64,000 nt of DNA from Thuidium tamariscinum (Eukaryota; Streptophyta; Bryopsida; Hypnales; Thuidiaceae): assembly GCA_947034885.2 (NCBI GenBank), contig OX344756.2, forward strand, positions 8,763,598 through 8,827,597, in the 5' to 3' direction. Made by a program: the position numbers and the translations under genes. Position 1 is the stretch's first letter. Each line of letters begins with the position of its first letter. The notes below the pieces were generated by a model. The model saw nothing but the letters and a program-made list of their open reading frames with translations, did not search any database and had not been told where the DNA came from. Positions 49,899-60,581 of the stretch are shown in pieces.

Positions 49899-51693
49899 GT
49901 AAGTGCTCCATAGTCGCTTCGAAAACATGTTTTTATGTCTGTTCCTCTGAACGTCAATCGTTACTGCTTTGGGTTGCGATCGGCTTAAGCTTACGAGAAT
50001 GTGTGATTTTCTGTCGATGTTTGAATTTTCGAGGTGAGCTAGTAGTGGGTTTCTTTGATTCCTTGATCGTGGTTGGAACTTTCTTAAAAGACAAGAACTG
50101 TTGCAGCAGCAGGGGAAGAGAGTTTTCCGTGTTCTTCTGTTTGGAACGGTATTTTTTCGCTTGGATTGGGAGTTTTTCGCCTGCTTTTCGATCTTTAGAA
50201 TTGCTTACAGAGTACCTCTCGGACTTCACCTAGTGTAGCTCTTTAAAGGAATTGGGAGACTGGGAATACGAATTAGTTAGAGTTCATGACGTTATTCCGA
50301 TTGAGCGTGTAGCATGGTTGGATCGGTTTCTGGAGATCGATCTCTTAACCTCAGGCTTTCTGGTAGTGATATTATTTTGGAATTTACGAGACCGATGACT
50401 TATGCTCTCGATTTAGAGAGTTAATTCTTAAAAGTGGATGAAACGTTGTCCAATTCTCAAATTGGGTGTAACTTCTTAGACTGGATTACGAAATCATTAA
50501 ACTGCAGGATTGAATTTCGGGTTTAGTCACTCGCGATCGCGTACCCACCATGCTGGAAGTAGAGGTACATTCTCACATGGAGAGTTAGGATTGATTTGCT
50601 TTGAGGTGTCTTTTCGCAGAATCTTTTTTTCCAATAACCTTGTCACTTAGTTGCAGGTTCCTCGCCCTTGTCATAGAGTCTAACGTACTTCTGAAAGGAG
50701 TACACAGAGGTAGCACTCACTGTTTAGCAGATCCATGTGGCTTAATCATGTGCCTAATAGAACTACCCCAATAGACTTTTTCACTGAAGTCTCCAAGTTT
50801 TTCTTCACGTCTTGTGAATAAGGAAGGTTCAACTGGCTGTTAGGTGTACTCGATATCTCTCTTTTTTGTACGATCTGTAACAGAACATCTCGACTCCACT
50901 GGAAGACCGTCTACATGGGAAAAAGTTGTGTTTATAGATTTCTACAGGTGCAAAATCATTCTTGTAGAGGTTTGCGGGCCGAAGTTATTCTTCTTTTTTT
51001 CGTAAGGCTTCAAATGTTTATTAGGTTTGTTTCTTTGCCTCACTTTTGTACAGAAAGATGATTCATGGGAAGAAATCGTGTGTTAGCTCATGCGGAGTCA
51101 TGGAGAAAATAGTAGAGAAAAATGATGCAACACTGAAATGGCTTAATAAGAATGAAGGAAATCATCTAGGATTCCGAAAGTATTGCTCTTCACTTTTCAA
51201 TCTCAAGTAGATGTCCTATAGGTCATTCAAGAATAACGCCTTCCTCATATACCACATGTATGTCCATGAGTCGTTCATTTCGAGGGATCAAAACCTATGA
51301 AATTTCTAGGATTTTACGAAAGCATTTCAGCTCTTCAATTTGCAGGTTTGTCACCAAATAGCACACATCACGATTCTTCTTCGTTTTTAAACCCTACAGG
51401 ACCAAGTTATCCAACTTTGGCGTCATATTTTTTGGAATCCATTTGAGTAAATCATTTGTGAACTTTTTTTTGTTCAATTTGGTTCTTTTTTTACCAACAC
51501 ATGTGGTGCTCTTAAATGATTCTAAATGACAAAATATATGACCATATCTGAAGTACATTTCACAAGACGATCAATTGATGTCGCCTTTTTCAAGGCCGGA
51601 TTCCTCGGTCCATTAGGAGTCATCTACCACCTCTACTGGAATTGCCTTCTACGTGCCTGTGACAATCCATTTTCAACTTCTCCTGTGACACAG
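49899..51693 (+). other. 1.8-kb intron in the 5' UTR of the small plant gene
   Basis: Donor TTCAA|GTAAGT (intron from 49899) and acceptor GACACAG (ends 51693), one base before the ATG at 51695. The interval has no shared coding frame with the gene and contains T-rich stretches typical of an intron. Long leader introns often raise expression in plants (general knowledge, not shown here). Smaller exons within it cannot be excluded. Confidence 0.6.
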
Positions 51694-51694
51694 G

Positions 51695-52222
51695 ATGGTG
51701 GGCTACGACTCCCCAAAGATCGGCAAGCCCAACCGCAGTGAGGAGCTTGCCACCCCGGAGGAGCAAGAGGAGCACTCACGCAAAGTACGAGCCTATCTCG
51801 ACGCAAACGCACCCAAACGAATCCTAAAACCAAGCCGAAGTGACACAGAGGAACTCCCTTCTTCCCTTCCCAACAGCAACGACCCATCCAGCAACTTCGA
51901 CCCCCCCGAGCGGATGAAGTACCTCCATCTCTTGGCCAACGGGATCCCTCTGGAAACGCTAGGCTCCGGGGTAGTGGAGGAAGATTACACCGAGAGTGAG
52001 TATTACAAGTACATGGCGGCCATTGACAAGGAGCACCATACTACTGGTACAGGCTTCATCAAAGTCGACAAAACGCCCCAGGGGTTCCATCTCTCTGTCA
52101 AAACTTTACAGTCGCGAAGCTTTCGCTCTAACCCAGCTATGAATGACTGGGATCCTGCACAGGAAGAGAGCTTTGTTGTGTCCAACAAACCATTGCGAAG
52201 TGAATCATCGTCCGACTTGTAA
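51695..52222 (+). CDS. Conserved small plant protein of unknown function (175 aa)
   Basis: A single coding exon of 175 codons plus TAA, hydrophilic, with no signal peptide or membrane segment. It starts MVGYDSPKIGKPNRS and ends NKPLRSESSSDL. Motif-like segments are SPKIGKPNRSEEL, a Glu-rich helix (about 22-30), ANAPKRILKPSRS (about 42-54), YYKYMAAIDKEHHTTGTGFI (about 110-130) and SNPAMNDWDPA (about 150-160). I recall a family of small uncharacterised plant proteins with a PKIGKP start and a KxHHTTGTGFI motif (possibly MEE59-like), but I am not certain of the name. The start is supported by the acceptor one base upstream. The C-terminus and stop codon lie in the first unit of a downstream tandem array. 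Confidence 0.8.
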   Translation: MVGYDSPKIGKPNRSEELATPEEQEEHSRKVRAYLDANAPKRILKPSRSDTEELPSSLPNSNDPSSNFDPPERMKYLHLLANGIPLETLGSGVVEEDYTESEYYKYMAAIDKEHHTTGTGFIKVDKTPQGFHLSVKTLQSRSFRSNPAMNDWDPAQEESFVVSNKPLRSESSSDL

Positions 52223-52945
52223 GTGGTGTTCATTGAGCTCACTCTGAAGTTACGAATGGGATCAGATATCTATCTAACTGTGTGATTTGGCAACAGGGTT
52301 AAATCCTGTTTTGCAAGTCGTGCGACTGTATGGCATGTCGAAGCACACGATCTTCAACTTCTCTTTAGATACTTTCAATGCAATCAGATTCAATTGTCTG
52401 ACTTGTGAGTAGCGTCCTTTGAGCTCACTCTGAAATTTGGTATGGCTTCTCAATTTACCTGTGTGATCTTGTAAACGATGTATAAACCTGTTCTGCGAAT
52501 GGTTCTGAGTATAGCATGATTTTGCGGTCAGTCAGTCCCGAGCTCACACTGAATTTATGTATGGCTTCTCAATCTACATTTGTGATCTTGTGAACCAATC
52601 ATCCTGATCTGCGAAGGGTTGTGAGTATGGCTTGTCGAAGCTGTCAATCGTGAACTTCTCTTCAGGTCTTTTCCTTGCAACCAGACTCAATTGTCTCACT
52701 TGTGGTTAACGTCCTTCGAGTTCACAATGATAGAAATTATGAATGGCTTCTAAATCTACCTGCATGTGTGATCTTGTCAACGCTGTAGCCTGGTCTGCGA
52801 CTTCCGTCTCAAGTTGTCAATCTTAAACATCTTTGAAAACTTTTTATTGCAATCAGAATCGATTTTCTGGCTTGTGCACAGCATTCTTCGGACTCACACT
52901 GTCCAAATCATGGCTTCTCAATCTACCCATATGATTGAAGAAGAT
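52190..52945 (+). repeat. Degenerate tandem array of about 175-bp units across the 3' end of the small plant gene
   Basis: About 4.3 decayed units. Words that recur in order are CAATTGTCTGACTTGTGAG, GAGCTCACTCTGAA, ATGGCTTCTCAATCTACC, GTGTGATCTTGT and TCAATCTTGAACTTCTC. GAGCTCAC-like words start near 52236, 52420, 52541, 52718 and 52888, so spacing is about 170-185 bp with one shorter unit (about 121). The first unit includes the last codons and stop of the gene (TCGTCCGACTTGTAAG against TTGTCTGACTTGTGAG). The array may be transcribed as 3' UTR. Confidence 0.75.
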
Positions 52946-55685
52946 TAATAGTGGGTACATAGCCGAGTTTGAGGTTAGGGAGGTACTTAACCTACGGTTG
53001 TTCTTCATGACTTAGTGTACTTTCTCTTTTACTTATACTCCCTCTGTCCCACTAAAAGCTTCCCAAATTCTTCATGCAAAGACCATAAATCAGCCTAACT
53101 AAGAAGCTTTTATTGGGACAGAGGGAGTACAATTTACCCTAGAAAGCCCAATGGGCCATTGTGAAAATTATCCTTTTTGGTACCATGTGAATCATTTGCT
53201 TAAAAAAAATCAAGAGCACTCATTGGAGGTTATAATATTGTGCAAGACTTCTCCTTTTCACACAAAGTTCTAATGACAAACATTTGCAATTCTATCTTAC
53301 ATTCTTCCATCCATTGCACACTTAGTGTCTATAGAAGGAGTGCTAACATGTGAGCACAGAATCCATGAGACCTTGAGCTTAGAAGTCTATATCATAGACA
53401 CCTTCTATGCTTATAGGTACCTATATTATAGACTCATTTCATGCTATAGTGTACTAATGTTATAAGTACATACAATATAAATAACTTCAAATGGTTGTAG
53501 CTAGATACATACCTACAAACTAGGTTCAAGGCTTGTAAGTTTATGTCTCTACATTCATACGTTGGAATAATTGGTTTATAAAATAATGTTATAGAGTTAA
53601 AATGTAAAGACTAGATTCAACCTTCTAATTACCTTGAATGAGATCTTAGACTATTATCAAAAAATAAAAATAAAAATCTTTAACATTATTATTACGGTTC
53701 TTTATTGTTGTATTAACTTAAAGCTGATGCATGCATACTTAAGGTCCATCATCAAAAGCCTACTATAATCATTTTAACTTGACTTTTCTTTTCCAATCAT
53801 ATGCAATTAACCTCAACCATTAATCTTATATACATTGAGATTATGAAAGTTGTAGCCATTTCTAAATTATTTAATTAAAATCTATTTTAATTGAATTAAT
53901 TGCTATTGTATATGGAAAAAAATCAAAGATTGAATATTTCTTTTCCAAGAATTTATTATAGACTACTATAAGTATAAAGCAAAGTTGGCATTTCCTATCT
54001 AGTACTGATTTTTATTCCCAAAAAATAAAATTTAGAAAATGCTAAAATTTATTTATTTATTCCAATATGTACAAAAAAATAATTTAGAAAAAAATAATTC
54101 TCTCAAAATTATAGAACCTATTCTTAAAATTACAATTCATCATCCTTTTCCTATAACTACAATATTTAAGATACAAAAGAATTTTCAAAACCTACATGGT
54201 AAAAGTGTTGAATAGTTAACTTATTCCTTACAAAATATTTTTATGGATGAAACAATAAGAATCAAGGATTCATCACTAAAATCATTTTTTTCATTCATTA
54301 TTGTCTTTGAATATAGTTTGATCAAATTGTCACTTAAAAACTATATTAGAATAATCAAATTTTTTTAAAGGTAAAGATGTAAAATGTAAATGAAAATAAG
54401 TAAATGACAATTTTTAAACACAAATTTTAAATTTTAAAAAGAATTCAATACAAGAAATTATGATATTGTATAGTAGATTTTTACCATTTGCAAGTTGCAA
54501 CTACAATTATTTACTAAAAAATTTAGATTTTTTCATATTGTTAACATCAAAGAAAAACAAAACTTGACAATGCTTCATTTTGTTAGTTGAAAATGAGTAG
54601 TCATCCCTAAGAACAAGAATGGGAAGCAATATGCTTTTGCTTCCATTGATAACCAAAATGTCATTTTTTTTCAAAAATGAAGTGACCAAAATAATTGTAG
54701 AACATTCTTTGACTTTGTTCTGTAGTACAAAAAATTGTAAAGATTATCCCTATTTATATAGTCTACATGTTTCTCATTTGTCAAAATTGGTAGAAAAGAC
54801 AAAAAGGATCACATGCATCATACGACATTATTCATTATCTATATATTTATTTTCAGTGATCTATGACAAATAAAACCCTCCTTTAGGCATTTGCAACAAA
54901 AGTATAGGAATTTTGAGGTCTTTTTTAATACATTTCACCAAATCCATCCAAATGAGGGTTTTAGATTTGTCAAATAATTTTTATAATAATAATCTATTAA
55001 ATACAAACAAAATGTAAAGGTAAAAATAGTAGAAATTTGTGTATATAAGCTAACTTCTTTAAAAATGAATGCTACATGAGCAACACACTTGGAGAGCAAA
55101 AAATTTACTTTATTTAATATTCTAATCCAACCTTTCCAAGCTAAGATAACAAAAATACTTTGTACAAATACATTTTGAAGCCAAAATTTAAATTTTGTTA
55201 CTAACTAAAGATATCTTAACCCTAGAACAACATTTCATTTCAAACCTTTGTCAAACTTTAGTAGATTTCTACAATAGAACACATATTTTAAGAATTTGAT
55301 ACTTTTTACATGTATTGATATTTGTCTCAAATTTAATCTTTTTTTTTCATAAATAAAAAATATAATTTAATTTAATCTAATTTTCTAAAGAAATTTCTTC
55401 CTAAAAATCATAGCAACTACAAAAATGCTAAAGATATTATGAAATTTTTAAGAAAATTGGAAATGGCTATGGCAAACATCATAGTTTAATTAGTGAAATC
55501 CTTAAGCTTGCACCAAGGAAAATTCTATAGAAAGAGATCAAAAAGGGTGTCATTCTGAGCTTTTAAGACGCTATTTGCAAAGTGTCACAAAACTTGCAAC
55601 TCCAAATTTTGGAAGAAGATTGAAATGGAGTGAAAGTAACTTAGATTATTGGAGTTACATTTTCCCAGTAAAAGCTAAAAGAAAG
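52946..55685. other. AT-rich intergenic region
   Basis: No gene recognised. It contains the Stowaway-like MITE at 53038-53127; the rest is very AT-rich with short frames only (for example 54619-54873, no motif). Confidence 0.65.
53038..53127. mobile_element. Stowaway-like (Tc1/mariner) MITE, copy 1
   Basis: Starts CTCCCTCTGTCCCACTAAAA and ends with the inverse (GGGACAGAGGGAG), flanked by TA on both sides (53036-53037, 53128-53129). It is 90 bp long, with inner arms AAGCTTCCCAAATTCTT and AAGAAGCTTTTATT. These ends and the TA duplication are the hallmark of plant Stowaway elements. Copy 2 lies at 60492-60581. Confidence 0.9.
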
Positions 55686-55689
55686 ATTT

Positions 55690-56816
55690 AAAACCAAGAA
55701 CTGTGTGAAGGCGGGTAAGGTCCCTCAGCGGGTTAAAATCCTGGCTGCGGCGAATAGGTTGTGTTTCACTGTTTCTCCCTTCGCAATTGGTTTTTCAATT
55801 TGTGCCAGACTTTTGAATATTCAAATCAAAATCCTTCTGCACACCGTACCAACATTTAATATAATTTTCAAAATGGGCACCATGATAACCGGAATATACC
55901 GGTATCCCGGTCAATCATATGGCAGTTTATGCAGAATCGAAGTATCGAACATCCTGCAATAATTGAAAAGCTAGAATCGGGTGAAACTGAAATGATGACC
56001 AAAATTCGACTAAAAAAATGGAATTGATGATGCCGGCCACAGCAGCTGACTCATCACAGGTCTCATCAAAAAACCCACCTTTGCCACAAAAGGCTCCTTC
56101 CCCACAGAAAGGCGATCCGCCGGAGATGGTGAGCTTTGGAGGGTTGGGGACTTTGATACTTTGGTGCGAGGCTCTTGTAACATAACGTGGGCACCTAATT
56201 TGCTTTCCTTCCTTCTCTGCGGGTTGACAGATCGTAAGCAAAAACCGTTAGTTATCAGTAGCCCAACTTCGGTTGGTTATCCCCTGATCTTGCTCTTTAC
56301 TACCCAGTACTTGCTATTCTTCTTTCCTTTCCACACTCGAAGAGCTCATGTTGCTGTTCAAAAGGGGGTGTTGAGAGACCTCGCGCTTTCATGACTTGCA
56401 TCTCCATCGATCTGGGCTCCTCGTGAATGCCTGGAGAATTTGGAGAACAAGGGTTATTGAGAATTTTGGTTAGATGTTGAATGCTACCATTGCCTTTCCG
56501 AGAATGATGAGCTCCTGTAATTGAAGTTGAAAAGAGCTAAACCAGGAATGAGAAATTAGGAAACTGTCAGAGTCCAGTGCAGCTCAGTTCTAAGTCCCTC
56601 CCGACATTTCAGCATCCTTGGTGCGAGTTTTTTCTCATACCTTTTGCATTGTCGTCTCCAAAGAAGGAGCCAGCTCCTAGAAACAATCCACCGCTGACTG
56701 TTGCCAGTCTTGGTATCCACAAGTTATAGTTCTAAACCCGGTGGGTTTCTACTTGCACTGAGTTCTCGACTCAACATCCTAGCTCGATATTGACAGACCC
56801 CTCTTGCAAAAGAGCA
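55690..56816. other. Upstream region of the glycosyltransferase-like gene, with an unidentified coding-looking segment
   Basis: GC content rises here. On the minus strand a frame from 56241 to 55927 includes KVPNPPKLTISGGSPF and CGEGAFCGKGGFFDETC, a Cys/Gly-rich stretch that looks protein-like; I cannot name it. On plus, 55705-55760 reads AGKVPQRVKILAAANR before GTTGTG, and the same stretch is also open on minus (KHNLFAAARILTR, stop). The part from about 56400 to 56816 is presumably promoter and 5' UTR of the plus-strand gene. Confidence 0.35.
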
Positions 56817-58761
56817 ATGCCTCAGCAAGGTTCTCACATAGCTGAACCTCAAGTCAACAATGCCCCAGTGATTACCAGAAGTGGCCAACGCTTAGAGAAG
56901 CTAAGCATTTTTGTAGGATTTGATTCTCGTGAAGAGCTCGCGTACGAAGTTTGCAGGCATTCGCTACTCAAGCATGCCACTGTTGAAATTGAGATCATTC
57001 CTCTCAAATTGCAGAACCTCACGAAACAGGGGATCTACACACGCCCACGGGATGCAACAGAGAGCACCGAGTTTTCCTTCACGAGGTTTTTGACGCCATT
57101 TCTCGCAGGGTTCCAGGGTTGGGCAATGTTCGTTGACTGTGATTTTCTGTACACGGCTGATGTGAGGGAGTTGGCGGAGCTTATTGACGAGCAGTACGCG
57201 ATCATGTGTGTGCACCATAACTACACTCCGAAGGCGACAGTCAAGATGGATGGAGTTCTACAAACGTCTTATCCTCGCAAGAACTGGTCTTCGATGGTGC
57301 TCTACAATTGTGCGCATCCCAAGAACAAGCTCTTGACTCCGGAGCTCGTGAACTCTGCGTCGGGCGCATTTCTTCACAGGTATGCTCACTGAACTCCGTC
57401 TTATACCTTGCGTTAACTTCAACCCTAGCGACTTAACTAGGGTTACGATACGACTAAAACTCAACAACACACAATCATGATCATCAAGAGCTGTATACTA
57501 TACTTCACCGCGAAATAAACACGAGATTTCATTTAGAGGAAGCCTGTAGAGAGCCTACACCTCGAGGTGATGACTTGCTTCCGCATCCGCCACTATTTCA
57601 ACAAGAATTTCAGTTTCTCGTAGAATATATCTGCCACGGTGTCTACGTCTGTAACCCCGCATACACCAGCTCAAGTGATATTTACGTGCACGAAATCTTG
57701 ATGAGGTAACGAAACACCATCCTAAATCAGTTTCCTAAATCAGACTCGTCGATAACTGAAGCTGTCATGTTTTATTCCATGTTTGAATTGCGTTCTTGAT
57801 TGCCTTCAGACTATGTGTTTTTCGATTCTGTTTTCAAAACCCTGTTCTTATACTCTGAGTACACATACGATGATTGAAAAACATTCAAATTCTAACTTAC
57901 CTTATTCCGTATCCCAGTAACCTTGTCCCGAACCATATCTTTACTGTTACGAAGGACAGTCGAATACTCCAGATTCCAAAAAAAATTGGACTGCGGTCTT
58001 GGCAACAAGTTTTGCATTTTTCCTGTTCTTTTTCAAAACCGTGTGTTCTTGAGCTGCATATAACCTGTTGATATAACTGAAAGAACTTGGAAAAGTGTTC
58101 AAATCGATGCTGACCTAGAATGCGAGAACATTCTCGAACGGTATTCTTCGTAACAATGAATGCCAAACCCTAATACACTGCCACCAATACGACCAGACCA
58201 ACACCGAACTACTCCGTATTAAACAAAAGAAGAGGAGCCGATTACCTGTTAAAGTAAGCAAGAAATACTTCATAGCTTATGTCAAGAAGTTGTGTTCCTG
58301 TAAAAAATAGAAGCAGTCCACAACTGCACTGTACACGTCCTTGTGCGTCAATACTCTGCATACCTCGTGTCAAAGCACAGTATGGCTTCGGTATACGACA
58401 TGTTGCACTCAATCTGTTTGATGCTTTTCACAGATTCATGTGGCTAGAGGATGCCGACATCGGAGAGCTTCCTTTCACTTGGAACTTCTTAGTCGGCCAT
58501 AACGAAGTTCCAGAGGAGAGTACACTCCCTAAAGCTATCCATTTCACGAGCGGAGGACCTTGGTTTGAAGTCTGGAAAGACTGCGAGTTTGGCGAGGTTT
58601 GGCTAAAGGAAAGAGACGAATACTGGAACACGCAGCGCGCTCAAAGCGTCGTCGGGCACCATGAGCTTGTAACAATTGCTGCAACTTCTCTCGCAACAAT
58701 CCCGACCAAAAACAGACCAGGTGACCTTAAAGTCATTGGAAAGAACGAGCTCTTGATATAG
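56817..58761 (+). CDS. Glycosyltransferase-like protein with DxD motif (2 exons)
   Basis: Exons 56817-57379 and 58434-58761; donor TTCACAG|GTATGC, acceptor TTTTCACAG|ATTCATG; the split Arg codon joins in frame, giving 296 residues. It matches plant and bacterial nucleotide-sugar-transferase-fold proteins that begin IFVGFDSREELAYEVCRHS. The core carries FSFTRFLTPFLAGFQGWAMF followed by VDCDFLY, whose DCD (107-109) is the DxD metal and sugar-nucleotide motif, then NYTPKATVKMDG, YPRKNWSSMVLYNC and FLHRFMWLED across the splice; exon 2 has WNFLVGHNEVP. The ATG at 56817 is the first in frame; the frame also runs upstream without another ATG. No signal peptide or membrane anchor is visible, so a soluble enzyme is likely. 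Donor and acceptor sugars are unknown. Confidence 0.88.
57380..58433 (+). other. 1.05-kb intron of the glycosyltransferase-like gene
   Basis: Canonical GT-AG borders. Short frames inside on both strands (57874-58071, 57897-58166) show no motif. A plus-strand frame runs from 58279 through the acceptor into exon 2, but the residues before FMWLED do not resemble the family, so they are intron. Confidence 0.8.
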
Positions 58762-59420
58762 ACAAAGCTTACACTACACTAAAATTTGTATTTAGTGTGA
58801 TGTGGTATAAAGTGTCATGGACATAACTTTACAAGCGACACTATGGATTAAGGGAGGAGACTGGTCCGCCTTTTTCATGTATTTTCTAAGATGGTAATAT
58901 TTTTTGGTCATTTTTATATGAAAGAGAAATAAACTAGGAATTTAAGACAAGTTGTTTCATAATTTTTGAAGCATTTATGAATTACTTATGAATTTTCAAA
59001 TGAAATCTGGCCTAGGTCCCTATTTGTGATTTGTAGGCCTTGGAAACCCACGCATGCTTAGTTTTAAAAAAAATCTGGTTTTGTTCAAAAAATTGACATT
59101 GCAACATGTAAAAAATAATAGAAATGGTTTCTAAATGTGCCCCTTTCTGAAAGTGAAATGAATGCTTGAATCAATCATTATTTCAGATTTTTTTAATATT
59201 TGTAAGTAGGTAGTTGGACTGCCAATTCTTATTTTGAATAAAGTTAGTAGACACCTATCCATTTAGTTAAGAAAGAACCCATTGTGGCTCTTAAATCATC
59301 CATTGAAGAAGTACAAAACAACTCTTATTATGCTCTGATGTCTGATGTAATCAAGCCAGTCTATTTTCCCATAATTTGGTATACATTTCAAAGCCATCTA
59401 TGAGATAGTTCAAAAAGCTT

Positions 59421-59583
59421 CACTAGTAGAAATCTACATTTGCCTCAACAAAATCTATTTGACGTGTTTGTTGAGGCAAACGCAAAAACTATGTTGAAAA
59501 ACGCAGAAAATGCAGTTTTTGCGTTTACCTCAACAAATACATCAAGTAGATTTTGTTGAGGCAAACACAGATTTCTACTAGTG
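59421..59583. mobile_element. CACTAG-type MITE with CTT target duplication
   Basis: Ends CACTAGTAGAAATCT and AGATTTCTACTAGTG, flanked by CTT (59418-59420 and 59584-59586). The arms pair over most of their length: TTGCCTCAACAAAATCTA against its inverse, then GCAAAAACT against AGTTTTTGC. 163 bp. Same family as 28786-28863. The 3-bp duplication and CACTA start suggest a non-autonomous CACTA relative. Confidence 0.88.
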
Positions 59584-59821
59584 CTTGCACCATTTTCGAA
59601 CCCTCTCCTATAGATAATGTTCAAAAGCCAAGAGGCTTGAGAGCATTATGGGATATAATGTCAAGTCTAATAGTTCATCATAGTCGTCTATACTTGTATT
59701 TTTTGCAAATGTAAGGGTTTAAAAAACCAAGGGTTGCATTATAAATTATAACAATTTTTTGACTATCCAATGGAATGGATTGGTGAAAAATTTGCCTTGA
59801 AAGCCAAACTTGGCACTATGT

Positions 59822-60026
59822 CACTACAAGAGAAAGGGGTGTTTTAAGTATAGTTCTAGTAATATAGTCTTTCAAGTAATGACCTTTGAGTAAAGTTTAC
59901 AGTAAAATTTTACTAAAAAGATTGTGTCTCTTTAGTAAAATTTTACTGAAAACCTTACTCAAAGGTCATTACTTGAAAGACTATACTACTAGGACTATAC
60001 TTAAAACACCCTTTTCTCTTGTAGTG
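59822..60026. mobile_element. CACTA-like MITE with TGT target duplication
   Basis: Begins CACTACAAGAGAAAGGGGTG and ends with a near-perfect inverse (CTCTTGTAGTG), flanked by TGT on both sides (59819-59821, 60027-60029). The arms fold over about 90 bp each: AGTATAGTTCTAGTA against its inverse, TTTCAAGTAATGACCTTTGA against TCAAAGGTCATTACTTGAAA. 205 bp. The arms are so well matched that insertion must be fairly recent compared with the other repeats here. Confidence 0.9.
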
Positions 60027-60491
60027 TGTGTAAATACCTATATAAACCATTTCATCCAACTGATTCAATTTCATGTTAATGATAGTGTTTGCAAGAGTGA
60101 TAACAAAATACTAATCTAAGCTAACTATAGTTACATTGACATTTAGAGTCAATGACACATTTAGTGTAGGTTCAACCCTTCAACATCCAAATTCATGGTT
60201 TCATTAGAAGTTTGTTCATTAAATATTCAAATTGTATTTGGAACGAGTGACAAATCACTTGTACAAAATATTGCTTTGAAATAGTTTATTTTTCATCCCA
60301 AATATAAACTTTGGAATTCTTAGGAGTAAAGGTTGATATATTCAATCCCATCCGAGATCTATTTCAAGTGTATACTATTAAATGACTTAAATTTCAATCC
60401 CTTGGATTTTTTCATAGTGCAACTTCTTTTTCATTTTCATTGTCACATGGTTCATTGCAATCAAAACATTGGAAGATTTTTAAGAGACATA

Positions 60492-60581
60492 CTCCCTCTA
60501 TCCCACTAAAAGCTTCCCAAATTCTTCTTGCCAAGATTGTAAATCAACCTAATTAGGAAGCTTTTAGTGGGATAGAAGGAG
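60492..60581. mobile_element. Stowaway-like (Tc1/mariner) MITE, copy 2
   Basis: 90 bp, CTCCCTCTATCCCACTAAAA to GTGGGATAGAAGGAG, flanked by TA (60490-60491, 60582-60583). About 85% identical to copy 1 at 53038. The GTCCC/GGGAC pair of copy 1 is ATCCC/GGGAT here, so both arms changed together and the hairpin is kept. Confidence 0.9.

Noticed and set aside
56790-56816. Longer start of the glycosyltransferase-like protein
   Set aside because: It begins with TTG; the first in-frame ATG is at 56817.
58279-58433. Upstream extension of exon 2 of the glycosyltransferase-like gene
   Set aside because: The residues before FMWLED do not fit the family, and splicing from 57379 to 58434 restores FLHRFMWLED exactly.
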